64,000 nt of DNA from Microvenator marinus (GTDB taxonomy: Bacteria; Myxococcota_A; Bradymonadia; Bradymonadales; Bradymonadaceae): contig NZ_CP042467.1 of the NCBI RefSeq assembly GCF_007993755.1, positions 893,501 to 957,500 on the forward strand. The letters are read 5' to 3'. Made by a program: the position numbers and the translations under genes. Each line of letters begins with the position of its first letter. The first letter of the stretch is position 1. Under the pieces are notes generated by a model, which was not told the DNA's origin, ran no database searches, and saw nothing but the letters and a program-made list of their open reading frames with translations. Below are positions 17,162 through 26,213 of the stretch, piece by piece.

Positions 17162-18166
17162 ATGGCGGAAGAACGTAACTCTGCCGAGTTGGCCGACCGA
17201 ATCCCCGCATTCGGCCGGGTCGACCATCTTGTGTTCAAAGTCGAATCAGTGGTCGTTGTGGCGGCCCTGATAGCGATGAGCATCTTTGTTTTTGTGGACG
17301 TTCTCTACCAACTCATGGTGGCGATAGACCAATATCATGGCCAATCGGACCCCAAAGGCTGGCTCATTGCTGGGCTCTTGATCGTCTTTGTGGGTGCGAT
17401 GGGTTACGCGTCCACGTCCAATGTTCATTTCTCTCAAGGAAAACGCATCGGGATCAGTGTGGGGGCCACGCTCGCTCTAATCGGCTTCAGTGTATCGCTG
17501 ACCCAATTGGAGAGCTCCACGGTCTACCGAGCTCTAAGCATTGGAGTCGGAGCGGTGCTGGTCTGGCATTTCCAAAAGACCGGGTCCAAGCCTGGTTTGA
17601 TAGTAAGCCTGGCCGCAACAGCGCTCTTTTTCTGGTTCTCGGGTGGAATCCCACAAGGCTATTCGTGGGCGCAATCTTATAGTTTGCTCCTCCTTTTGTG
17701 GGTTGGGTTCTTGGGTGCAAGCATGGCCGCTCGTCAGCGGCGCCACTTGAGGGTCGACCTCGCTCGAAAGCTCCTCTCCCCTCAGAAACTTCCGCTTTTC
17801 AACGCTCTCTCCTACAGTGCTGCCGCGATTTTCAGCGGGATCATTTTTTACCTTTCTTACATCTACATTTTCGACGTTCAGTCTACGTATATCCGCCCAA
17901 TTTGGGAGTTTCCGGACTGGGTTCCTGCGGGTTTGCAAGAGACGCTACAAGTCTGGCCTCCCCCAGAAGACGCCGGACTCTTTGAGCGCATTATGCGCGT
18001 CGTGCTTTCTCCTATCGAGTCCGGAGAGCCACCGGATTGGCTCAAGGTCTTGGCGATTCCGGTCGCGTTTGCGCTGATCACCATTCGCTTCGGCATGCAC
18101 GCATTTGTATTTCTGAGGATGGCCTTGCGAAAAGAGAGCTTCGAAGAAGCCGTGGAGGTGCACTAA
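17162..18166 (+). CDS. TRAP transporter small permease (DctQ-like), enlarged
   Basis: A 334-residue membrane protein. The DctQ fold normally has four helices in about 160-200 residues; here there are seven or eight hydrophobic segments. The N-terminal pair (VVVVAALIAMSIFVFVDVLYQ) and the central block LGASMAARQRRHLRVDL resemble DctQ, so an additional set of helices is inserted between residues 75 and 170. The ATG at 17162 has GGAG five bases upstream and is preferred to the in-frame GTG at 17156. The stop overlaps the large-permease ATG by one base, as expected for partners of one complex. Confidence 0.8.
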   Translation: MAEERNSAELADRIPAFGRVDHLVFKVESVVVVAALIAMSIFVFVDVLYQLMVAIDQYHGQSDPKGWLIAGLLIVFVGAMGYASTSNVHFSQGKRIGISVGATLALIGFSVSLTQLESSTVYRALSIGVGAVLVWHFQKTGSKPGLIVSLAATALFFWFSGGIPQGYSWAQSYSLLLLLWVGFLGASMAARQRRHLRVDLARKLLSPQKLPLFNALSYSAAAIFSGIIFYLSYIYIFDVQSTYIRPIWEFPDWVPAGLQETLQVWPPPEDAGLFERIMRVVLSPIESGEPPDWLKVLAIPVAFALITIRFGMHAFVFLRMALRKESFEEAVEVH

Positions 18167-20052
18167 TGCGTAGATTCATCTCGAGCTTCTTTGCCATATT
18201 CCTGGTCTTTTTCTACCTTGGCGCCGCCTCAGCACAGCCTGAGACGCTCGACTCCCTCATGGACGAGGTAGAGAGTGAAATCGCTGAAGAAAACGCTGAC
18301 GAGCCATCTGGCGAGCCCACAGAGGTCAAGACTCTGGACGAGTTGATGGACGACGTGATGGACCCGGTCGAGGACGAACCTTTGGCCGAAGATCCCACGG
18401 AAGATGCCTCAGTAGAAGAAATTGTTGAGGCGCCGCCGGAGGCGCCGTCTCCTTACGACGGGTTCTTCTGGTTCGGGCTCATCGCGCTCATCGTGGGCCT
18501 GATTGGGTTGGGAGTACCACTTTATGTGCTCATTGGGTCCATCGCCACGTATCTGCTCTTCTTCGGCGGCGTCTTCAACGAGTTCCGGCTCCTGACGTCT
18601 ATCATTGAGCAAACTCGCGCACTTGCTGACCAACCGGTCCTCCTCGCGATTCCGTTCTTCGTGATCTCGGGTGCGATTATGACCGAAGGAGATATTGCCA
18701 AACGTCTCATCGCCTTTGCGCAGTCCGTTTTTGGTGTACTACCTGGCGGACTCGCAATCTCTGCGGTCTTCGCGAGCGTCTTCTTTGCGGCGATCAGCGG
18801 CTCCTCACCTGTCACAGTGATCGCGATCGGGAGTATCATGTTCCCGGCGCTCGTTAAGGCTGGCTACGACCAACGATTCAGCACAGGTCTTGTTACTTCA
18901 GCAGGAAGCCTTGGAATTCTGATTCCTCCCAGCATCCCGATGATCATCTACGCCATCGCAGACCCCACCGGGCTCAAAGATCCCGTCGGCTACACGGTCT
19001 CATCGGCGGGCGGCGGCGATTCAAGTGTCAAGGACCTCTTCATCGCGGGTCTTGGCCCCGGAATTCTCATCTGCCTCGCGCTCTCTCTCTGGGCCTTTAG
19101 AATCGGTCTGATTCAAAAAGTCGAACGCGAGAAGTTCGATATCAAGGAAGTGGGGCGTGCATTCGTATCGGGATTCTGGGCGCTCAATCTCCCAATCATC
19201 ATTCTGGGCGGCATCTATTCGGGAATCTTCACTGCGACCCAGGCAGCCGCTGTTTCGGTCATCTACGCTGCAGCCGTGGAGTTCTTCATCCACAAGAGCA
19301 TCAAGCTCAAAGATGTCCCTCGCGTTTTCAGCGAAAGCGCGATCCTGATGGGAAGCCTTCTCATCATCATGGCTCTGGCGCTGGGCTTCAATCTCTACTT
19401 GGACCGAGCGAAAATCCCTGAAATGGCCGTGGAGTACATCCTGAGCCTCGACCTGAGCCTGATTACGTTCCTCCTTCTGGTGAACGTGCTTTTGATCATC
19501 GTCGGCTTCTTCATGGATATCATCTCGGCCATCTTGATCCTTGTTCCACTTCTGGCTCCGATCGCGTTTGGACTGGGAATTCACCCACTCCACATGGCCA
19601 TCATCTTCATCGTGAACCTGGAAATCGGCTACCTCACGCCGCCGATCGGCCTAAACCTCTTCGTATCCAGCACGCTCTTTAAGAAGTCTATCGGCGAGGT
19701 AGTGCGCTCTACCCTGCCCTTCACCGCGATCATGGTCGTCTGCCTTATCATCGTGACCTACGTACCTACCGTCAGTCTCGGCCTCGTGAGCTTCTCTAAA
19801 GGCCAGGGATTCTGGGTGCCTTGGCCAGATACTCAGGTCGAAAAGGTTGAAGATGCGCCCGCCGAGGCTGAGCCACAGGTCGTTGCGCCACCGGCCGAAG
19901 CCGACGGCAGCGCAAAAACCTTGGATCAGCTGATGGATGATGTGGAAGAAGAGATCGAGGAACCAGTCGACTCGGCGCCTAAGACTTTAGACGAGTTGAT
20001 GGACGACGTTGAAGATGAAATAGCTGATGAACCCGATGGCTCAACGCCCTGA
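18166..20052 (+). CDS. TRAP transporter large permease (DctM-like) with acidic terminal repeats
   Basis: A 628-residue protein. Residues 100-565 are the DctM permease, with about 12 hydrophobic segments and typical motifs such as AISGSSPVTVIAIGSIMFP and GILIPPSIPMIIYAI. Unusually it begins with a signal-peptide-like segment (MRRFISSFFAIFLVFFYLGAASAQ) and an acidic region before the first helix, and ends with another acidic region. Both regions carry two copies of a TLDxLMDxV motif (26-39, 55-68, 584-597 and 606-619). Normal DctM proteins are about 430 residues and lack these ends. The frame is open upstream to 18037 but ATG 18166 overlaps the DctQ stop. Its last 12 bases overlap hflC convergently. 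Confidence 0.9.
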   Translation: MRRFISSFFAIFLVFFYLGAASAQPETLDSLMDEVESEIAEENADEPSGEPTEVKTLDELMDDVMDPVEDEPLAEDPTEDASVEEIVEAPPEAPSPYDGFFWFGLIALIVGLIGLGVPLYVLIGSIATYLLFFGGVFNEFRLLTSIIEQTRALADQPVLLAIPFFVISGAIMTEGDIAKRLIAFAQSVFGVLPGGLAISAVFASVFFAAISGSSPVTVIAIGSIMFPALVKAGYDQRFSTGLVTSAGSLGILIPPSIPMIIYAIADPTGLKDPVGYTVSSAGGGDSSVKDLFIAGLGPGILICLALSLWAFRIGLIQKVEREKFDIKEVGRAFVSGFWALNLPIIILGGIYSGIFTATQAAAVSVIYAAAVEFFIHKSIKLKDVPRVFSESAILMGSLLIIMALALGFNLYLDRAKIPEMAVEYILSLDLSLITFLLLVNVLLIIVGFFMDIISAILILVPLLAPIAFGLGIHPLHMAIIFIVNLEIGYLTPPIGLNLFVSSTLFKKSIGEVVRSTLPFTAIMVVCLIIVTYVPTVSLGLVSFSKGQGFWVPWPDTQVEKVEDAPAEAEPQVVAPPAEADGSAKTLDQLMDDVEEEIEEPVDSAPKTLDELMDDVEDEIADEPDGSTP

Positions 20053-20970
20053 TGGCGACTTCAAATACTTGAAGTAGTCCATGTCGGTGGACAGCATCAT
20101 CGTCGTGTTGGCGTCAAACACTTTGGGATAGCTCTCCATTGACCGCAGGAATTGGTAAAACTCCACGTCTTGATTATACGCCTCTGCGTATATCGCCACG
20201 GTCTTGGCATCAGCTTCGCCGCGTAGCTCTTCGGCCTGCCTTTCGGCTTCGGACTGAATTCGGTTTAGCTCGTACTCCTTCTCGCCACGAATCCTAGAGG
20301 CCTCACCACTACCTTCGGATTTGTAGCGGTTCGCGATTCGCTCGCGTTCAGCGACCATGCGATCAAACACGGCGTTTCGAACTTCTTTGTTGTAGTCGAT
20401 CCGCTTAAACCGTACGTCTACAACTTCTACGCCGAGCTCGCTTGAGAGCTTTTGAACATCCGCCAAAATCAACTCGGTAATCTTCGACCTACCAATCTTG
20501 ATTTCATCGAGCTCGTCACGCATATCCGGGTCGTTCTCCACGTCGCTCAGGGTACGGTTTGAAGACCTCACTAACTCAAGGAGATCGTGTTTAGCCACGT
20601 AGTCTCGTGTGGCTCCGTCAATGATATCATCCAATCGAATCTGAGCGCCCGCCTGGTTCTTCACGCGTCGGAAGAAGAGCTCAGGGTCTGTAATCCTCCA
20701 TCGTGCATAGGTATCTACCCAGATGAATCGTTTATCGTTCGTCGGGATTTGGTTCGACTCCCCGTTCCACTCAAGGAAACGTTTGTCCAACTTCACGATA
20801 TTGGTCACGAAAGGAGTCCTGAAATAGAGACCGGGCTCGCTCTCGCCGCCCACGAGCTTGCCGAACTGAAGCACGATGGCGTGTTCACCTTCCCGAACCA
20901 CATACGTTGAGGCGTTCCAACCGAGCAGGAAGAGCACCAGCACAATCATTAAGCCGATAATCTTTTTCAT
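20041..20970 (-). CDS. hflC: HflC, SPFH/prohibitin-domain regulator of FtsH
   Basis: A 309-residue protein with one N-terminal membrane anchor (about 4-22, IIGLMIVLVLFLLGWNAST) and a periplasmic SPFH domain starting YVVREGEHAIVLQFGKLVGGE. The C-terminal coiled coil includes the HflC-type stretch RMVAERERIANRYKSEGSGEA and REEL-like repeats of Glu, Arg and Ala. It forms a large cage with HflK around FtsH and modulates its proteolysis. The ATG overlaps the hflK stop as ATGA, so the pair is translationally coupled. Confidence 0.93.
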   Translation of the reverse strand: MKKIIGLMIVLVLFLLGWNASTYVVREGEHAIVLQFGKLVGGESEPGLYFRTPFVTNIVKLDKRFLEWNGESNQIPTNDKRFIWVDTYARWRITDPELFFRRVKNQAGAQIRLDDIIDGATRDYVAKHDLLELVRSSNRTLSDVENDPDMRDELDEIKIGRSKITELILADVQKLSSELGVEVVDVRFKRIDYNKEVRNAVFDRMVAERERIANRYKSEGSGEASRIRGEKEYELNRIQSEAERQAEELRGEADAKTVAIYAEAYNQDVEFYQFLRSMESYPKVFDANTTMMLSTDMDYFKYLKSPSGR

Positions 20971-21962
20971 TGGCTACCTCCTTTGGGCTGCAAGTTCATC
21001 AGAGGCACAATCCCTGGTCCTTCTTGGTCTGTGATGACCCGTTGACCGATGGTCGGGAGTATCTCGGCCATGCTCTCCAAGTAGATGCGCTGCCGAGTAA
21101 TCTCGGGCGCCTTCTTGTACTCCGCGACCAGCGCCTTGAATCGTGCTGCTTCGCCTTCGGCACGGTTGATACGAGCCACTGCATAACCACGAGCTTGCTG
21201 GATGGTCTGTTCGGCCTCACCGGCTGCTCTAGGCACCTCTGCGTTGTACTCGGCACGCGCCTGATTGATGAGTTTTTCCTTCTCCTGTTGGGCCTGGTTC
21301 ACGAGGTTGAAACTTGGCTTCACCGGGTCTGGAGGCGTGATATCCAACAAAATCACCTGGTCGATGGTCAGCCCGATTTCATAGGATTTGCAGAGCTCCT
21401 GCAACCGTTTTTGCGCCTCCACAGCGATGTCTACACGACCCGAGGTCAGAGCTTCGTTGACGGTTCGGTCACCGATGACTTCCCTCATCACGGCTTCGGT
21501 CATCATGCGCAACGTGTTTTTGACGTTCCTGACGCGGAAGAGATAGTTGTACGGGTCGCTGATTCTGTACTGGACCGCCCAGTGAACCTCGATCACATTG
21601 AGGTCACCAGTGAGCATAAGACTCTCTTCGATATAGGGCTCTGATTCCCACTGGCTCTGTCCGCCGGCGGTACTCACTGTGCGAAACCCAAACTCCTCTT
21701 TGTGTTGACGCTCAGTCTCCACAATATGAACCTCGTCCACGAAAGGAATTTTCATATGCAAACCCGGGTTGACCGTCTCGATATAACGCCCGAACCGCGT
21801 GATCACTCCCACACTTTCCGCATTCACCTGGTAAAAGAGATCAGCGACAACCATGATGAAAAGCACCACCACGAAGAGGCCAGTCCATATCTTCAGGACC
21901 ACTCCCTTTTTGCCGGATTTCTCCACTTTTTCTCGGATAGACCCGAGGTCAAAATCTGCCAT
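20967..21962 (-). CDS. hflK: HflK, SPFH/prohibitin-domain regulator of FtsH
   Basis: A 331-residue protein with a short cytoplasmic N-terminus, one membrane helix (about 23-43) and an SPFH domain beginning VNAESVGVITRFGRYIETVNPGLHMKIPF. The later part has IDQVILLDITPPDPVKPSFNLVNQAQQEKEKLINQA, a clear HflK signature. It lacks the long Gly-rich N-terminus of enterobacterial HflK. With HflC it forms the membrane complex that controls FtsH, whose gene lies at 1630-3564. The upstream 82 bases are shared with the divergent DUF58 gene. Confidence 0.93.
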   Translation of the reverse strand: MADFDLGSIREKVEKSGKKGVVLKIWTGLFVVVLFIMVVADLFYQVNAESVGVITRFGRYIETVNPGLHMKIPFVDEVHIVETERQHKEEFGFRTVSTAGGQSQWESEPYIEESLMLTGDLNVIEVHWAVQYRISDPYNYLFRVRNVKNTLRMMTEAVMREVIGDRTVNEALTSGRVDIAVEAQKRLQELCKSYEIGLTIDQVILLDITPPDPVKPSFNLVNQAQQEKEKLINQARAEYNAEVPRAAGEAEQTIQQARGYAVARINRAEGEAARFKALVAEYKKAPEITRQRIYLESMAEILPTIGQRVITDQEGPGIVPLMNLQPKGGSQ

Positions 21963-22044
21963 GCGCGCTCCTATTCAATGGGTTTCGCAACCTTTACCAC
22001 TTCTCAATCATCTCAATGACTAAGAATCTTTTCTGACCACCTTT

Positions 22045-23217
22045 ATGCCCACAGAAATCTCTGCACATAGCCGAGAAAGTCCACAACTTTCCGACAAGAT
22101 TCGACGTTGGATGCGCCCGCCTCGACGCCTGACGATGACAACGGCGGGAAAGTTCTTTGTACTACTGACCTTTGCCGTGGGCTTTGGAGCCGTCAACACG
22201 GGCAACAATCTCCTCTTTCTCTTGATGGGGATGCTCCTAGCCTTGATTACGGTGAGCGGATTGTTGAGCGAAGCAGTTCTGCGAAAAATCACGGTCACCC
22301 GCAAACTTCCAAATCGTATCATCGCCGAAGACGAGATGGCGTGTGACTACGTCGTTCAAAACCACGCAGACTACGCCGCGCTAAGCCTCGAACTCGCCGA
22401 CCTCGAAGCCACCCCAATCGCCGGCCCGCTGACTCGCATAGGCACTCATAAACTCGGCCTCAAGCGCCATCCATGGTGGAAAATCTGGAAAAAATCGCAA
22501 ACCGAAGGACGCCCCATCGCCTCGGCCTACGCGGTTCGCGTCGAATCCGGCGCTAATCTGGTCGTCCCAGGAACCATGCGTTTTGACCATCGCGGACACT
22601 ACCAGCTCGACCGCGTCGCAGCGCTGACACGATTCCCTTTTGGACTCTTTGAAAAGTCTCGTGAGTGGGATGCGCCCATCCAGATTCTCGTGGAACCTGC
22701 TCCGCTCAAACACGACGCATGGCAAGGCGCACTCTGGGCTCGAATGGGCGAAGTCGACACTCATAAAGAAGGTCCCGGCGAAGAATTTTTTGGGCTTCGC
22801 GAGTTTCGTGAAGGCGAGGACGCGCGCGGTGTCCATTGGAAGAGCTCTGCACGGCGAGGCAAGCTCATGGTGAGGGAGACCGAGAGGCGCCACCATAGAC
22901 GCGTTGTGATTCATGTCTTGGACCGCGCCCAAAACCTCTCCGAAGACGACTTTGCGCGCTTTGAGCTCGGAATCAGACGCACCGCCGGACTGGTAGGAGC
23001 CTTGCGCTCCGCGGGCTTTACCCTGGGCGAAGGTCCAGACGACGCCGACCTCCTGATGCGCAAACTCGCCACGATTTCTCTCGAGGCCGGCATTCCGATT
23101 CTCCCTGACTCCAACGACGATTCTACACGGATCATCGTGGGCTTAAACAAAAGCCTGGAACTTATCGCATCAGGGCCTGACGACCTGATTCTACCCTTTG
23201 AAGGGGCCAGAGAATGA
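22045..23217 (+). CDS. DUF58-domain protein
   Basis: A 390-residue protein with two membrane helices (about 35-75, FVLLTFAVGFGAVN and NLLFLLMGMLLALITVSGLL) and a C-terminal DUF58 domain marked by FFGLREFREGEDARGVHWKSSARRGKLMVRE (about residues 246-276). DUF58 proteins are related to von Willebrand A domains and occur with MoxR ATPases and transglutaminase-like proteins, as here: the next two genes overlap and encode exactly these partners. The trio probably acts in maturation or surveillance of an envelope complex. No strong ribosome site is seen before the ATG, so the start could differ slightly. Confidence 0.88.
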   Translation: MPTEISAHSRESPQLSDKIRRWMRPPRRLTMTTAGKFFVLLTFAVGFGAVNTGNNLLFLLMGMLLALITVSGLLSEAVLRKITVTRKLPNRIIAEDEMACDYVVQNHADYAALSLELADLEATPIAGPLTRIGTHKLGLKRHPWWKIWKKSQTEGRPIASAYAVRVESGANLVVPGTMRFDHRGHYQLDRVAALTRFPFGLFEKSREWDAPIQILVEPAPLKHDAWQGALWARMGEVDTHKEGPGEEFFGLREFREGEDARGVHWKSSARRGKLMVRETERRHHRRVVIHVLDRAQNLSEDDFARFELGIRRTAGLVGALRSAGFTLGEGPDDADLLMRKLATISLEAGIPILPDSNDDSTRIIVGLNKSLELIASGPDDLILPFEGARE

Positions 23218-25268
23218 TCCAGCCAAACCTTGAGAGAATCTTTGACTGGGTGCTCTACACCATCGTGCTTCTACCGGTTGCGCTCATCGCGGCTGGCGGA
23301 GGCATGATCGGCGGCATTGCCGCGGCGAGCTTCGTGGCGATCGTCGCCAGCTGGTTCACCCACAAGAGAAAGCTCGGCCACCAGATCAAGCAAAAGACTT
23401 GGGATATCTTAGTTGCGAGCTATGTGGTCGTGACCGTGATTATCGTCTTCGCCTTTGATTTCGCCATTCTCGACGGCGCCATTCAGCTCCTCCTGGTCCT
23501 GACCTGCGTAAGGCTCTTTAGCCGACTGAGCATGCGTGAAGAGTTCCAGATCTTCATCTTGAGCTTCATCTTGCTTGCGGCGGCGACTACCATCATCGAA
23601 GACCTCCTCTACGGCGTGGTGTTTGGACTCTACGTACTTGCGGGCACGTTTGGCCTCGCGGTCTTCCACCTCAGAAACGAACTCATGGAGCGCCCGCGCC
23701 TCGCCTTCCGTTCGCCACCGAGGCTCGAGCGCCCCTACGCGGTGGTGCTTATCGGGACGTCGGGCATAGTTCTGGCCACGAGCCTCCTGCTCTTCTTCGT
23801 CTTCCCCAGGGTTGGTCTCGGTTTTTTTGCTCCGCAGTCCCGAGACGGAATGTCCATGGTTGGGTTTTCCGAATCGGTGGAGCTCGGCGGACACGGCCTT
23901 GTGCGAGACAACCCGCAGGTCGTCCTGAGGGTCGAATTCCCAGAAGGAAGACCGAGCTTCTCACAGTATCATTGGCGTATGTTGAGCTTTGATCACTATG
24001 ACGGACGGTCATGGACTCAAACCCTCCAAGATGAGCGAAAGCACCCGCTGCATTGGCGGCGCCCTCTCGACGATATCTACCCTCAAAAAGGCGAACCAAA
24101 ACTCCTGCAAATGTACATGGAGCCTTTAGATACGGCGCTCCTTCCCACGCTTTTCCCAACGCACTCCATCAAACTCGGCACGCCAAATATCACAATGCCA
24201 ATTGGACCGCGGTCGGGAAGGCTAACCATGGATGCGTATTCAGACATCCGCCACTCGGTCCCAAGCAATCTGGGGATTCCGTACATGATCTGGGTCGCGG
24301 AGCCAGACGACTCGCCGCGTGAGAAGGTTGAAGCCGCGAATCCGGCATTCCTTCAGCAACCCATCGAGTCTCAGAGATTCGCCGACCTGACACGTCAGGC
24401 CGTCTCGAACGCTACTCTGCCTAAGGAAATCGCTCGAAATATCGAGGAGTTTCTGGAGTCGAACTACACCTACACCACCGACCTTCCCGAAGTTGGTGAA
24501 AGCCCCGTCGAAGACTTCCTCTTCACCACTCGGCGCGGCCATTGCGAGTATTTCGCAACGACCGCCACCCTGATGCTTCGCCAAGCCGGTGTTCATGCGC
24601 GTATCGTGAATGGTTTCTACGGAGGCCAGTGGAATAACGTGGGCGACTACTGGGCGGTTCGGCAAGGTGATGCCCACTCATGGGTGGAGTACTTCGACCC
24701 GAGCGTTGGTTGGCTTAAACTAGACCCAACCCCGCCTTCGAGCATGCCGCAGGCAAACGCACTCTTAGACACGCTCCGAAAGACTATGGACGCCTCCAGG
24801 CTCGCCTGGACCAAATGGGTCATCGAGTACGACCTCTCAGCCCAGATCGACGTGTTGCGGTCCGCGGCCGATACCTTTGCGCCCAAACCGTCCAACGACC
24901 GCGACGCAAAACGTGAGATCAACTGGACCATCATTCTAGGGTCCCTCGGAGTCGTCTTGGTGGGCGCTGGTGGCTTTGCGTTATGGAAGCGGCGCAAAAC
25001 CCGGCTCGACCCGCTACAATCAGCCTTTATGGCGATTGAGGCAGCAGCGAAGAGGGCTGGTCTAAACCGCAGGATTGACGAAGGCCCGTCGGAGTTTCTG
25101 GAGCGCCTCGCGTCCAAGAGTCCGAAGATTAGCGCGCCTCTGCGCAAGTTCAGCGGACTCTATCTTGGTGCCAGATATGGAAATCTGGACGTAGACCTCA
25201 ATGAGATTCAAATAGTTTCTGAACATATCATCAAATATCTAAAGTCATTGAAAAAGGATTCGCTGTGA
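23214..25268 (+). CDS. TgpA-like membrane transglutaminase (DUF3488/transglutaminase/DUF4129)
   Basis: A 684-residue membrane protein in the TgpA layout. About six helices fill residues 12-200 (DUF3488), an extracytoplasmic transglutaminase-like domain follows, then one membrane helix near 573-590 and a cytoplasmic DUF4129 tail. The catalytic triad is intact: Cys444 in RRGHCEYFATT, His488 in QGDAHSWVEYF and Asp504 in LKLDPTPP. It overlaps both neighbours by four bases. In Pseudomonas TgpA is important for viability, but the substrate is not known. Likely partner of the DUF58 protein and the MoxR ATPase. Confidence 0.9.
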   Translation: MIQPNLERIFDWVLYTIVLLPVALIAAGGGMIGGIAAASFVAIVASWFTHKRKLGHQIKQKTWDILVASYVVVTVIIVFAFDFAILDGAIQLLLVLTCVRLFSRLSMREEFQIFILSFILLAAATTIIEDLLYGVVFGLYVLAGTFGLAVFHLRNELMERPRLAFRSPPRLERPYAVVLIGTSGIVLATSLLLFFVFPRVGLGFFAPQSRDGMSMVGFSESVELGGHGLVRDNPQVVLRVEFPEGRPSFSQYHWRMLSFDHYDGRSWTQTLQDERKHPLHWRRPLDDIYPQKGEPKLLQMYMEPLDTALLPTLFPTHSIKLGTPNITMPIGPRSGRLTMDAYSDIRHSVPSNLGIPYMIWVAEPDDSPREKVEAANPAFLQQPIESQRFADLTRQAVSNATLPKEIARNIEEFLESNYTYTTDLPEVGESPVEDFLFTTRRGHCEYFATTATLMLRQAGVHARIVNGFYGGQWNNVGDYWAVRQGDAHSWVEYFDPSVGWLKLDPTPPSSMPQANALLDTLRKTMDASRLAWTKWVIEYDLSAQIDVLRSAADTFAPKPSNDRDAKREINWTIILGSLGVVLVGAGGFALWKRRKTRLDPLQSAFMAIEAAAKRAGLNRRIDEGPSEFLERLASKSPKISAPLRKFSGLYLGARYGNLDVDLNEIQIVSEHIIKYLKSLKKDSL

Positions 25269-26206
25269 ATAAGCCTTCTTCGCACGCGCGCTTACAACAA
25301 GTGCTGGCCCACGTAGACACGGTCTTTAAGGGAAAACCCGAGCTGGTCACACTCACTCTGGCCTCTTTGCTTTCAAGAGGTCATGTCCTCCTCGAAGACG
25401 TGCCAGGTGTGGGCAAGACCACGCTCGCGTTGGCGCTAGCAAAAACACTTGGCCTGGAGTTTCGACGCGTTCAGTTCACGAGCGACCTCTTACCCTCCGA
25501 TATCTTGGGGGTCTCGGTCTTCTCTCAAGACAAATCAGAGTTTTCTTTTCGGCCTGGTCCCATCTTTTCTAACCTCGTACTCGCTGACGAAATCAATCGA
25601 ACCACACCACGCACTCAGTCCGCACTCCTCGAGGCCATGAGCGAGCGACGAGTCAGCGTGGACAACGATACCCACGCCCTTCCAGACCCGTTTCTGGTGA
25701 TTGCCACTCAAAACCCTCTCGAGCTCTACGGGACGTATCCTCTGCCTGAGAGCCAGCTCGACAGATTCCTAATGCGCCTTAGCGTCGGCACACCCTCGCG
25801 TGAAGTAGAGATTGGGTTGCTCACCTCAAGGACATCTTCGGCGCCCGTAGACACGCTCAAAGCCCTTCTGAGCCCCGAAGAGTTTCGGGCCTTCCAGGAT
25901 GAGGTGGATTCCGTTCAATTCAACGAGACGGTCGCTCAGTACGTCCTAGACGTGGTTGAGGCCACGCGTCGAGACCCTCGCGTCAAGATCGGTGTCTCAA
26001 CTCGAGGTGCGCTCGCGCTCGCACAGGCTTGCCGCGCGTGGGCATTCTTGGACGATCGATCGTTTGTGGTACCCGATGACGCGCGACGTCTGATCGTGCC
26101 CTGCCTCGCACACCGTCTGAGCCTCAACGGCGTCGCCAATGCAGAAAAATCCCACTCAGAAAGCGTGATGGAAGATATCGCGTCGAAAGTGAAAATCCCG
26201 ACGTAG
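25265..26206 (+). CDS. MoxR-family AAA+ ATPase
   Basis: A 313-residue cytoplasmic ATPase. Walker A is GVGKTT (48-53, in EDVPGVGKTTLALALAK), Walker B is LVLADEINR (near 105-113), and the MoxR-specific ATQNPLELYGTYPLPESQLDRF segment carries sensor 1 and the arginine finger. The GTG start overlaps the transglutaminase stop. MoxR proteins act as chaperone-like motors assembling metal- or VWA-containing complexes; with DUF58 and TgpA-like genes this is a common envelope-associated triad. It ends eight bases before the convergent PBP1A gene; no terminator hairpin is visible in between. Confidence 0.92.
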   Translation: MNKPSSHARLQQVLAHVDTVFKGKPELVTLTLASLLSRGHVLLEDVPGVGKTTLALALAKTLGLEFRRVQFTSDLLPSDILGVSVFSQDKSEFSFRPGPIFSNLVLADEINRTTPRTQSALLEAMSERRVSVDNDTHALPDPFLVIATQNPLELYGTYPLPESQLDRFLMRLSVGTPSREVEIGLLTSRTSSAPVDTLKALLSPEEFRAFQDEVDSVQFNETVAQYVLDVVEATRRDPRVKIGVSTRGALALAQACRAWAFLDDRSFVVPDDARRLIVPCLAHRLSLNGVANAEKSHSESVMEDIASKVKIPT

Positions 26207-26213
26207 TCCCGAA

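Noticed and set aside
19021-19593. 190-codon frame opposite the DctM gene
   Set aside because: Very rich in Asp, Gln and Arg, as expected for the complement of hydrophobic membrane codons.
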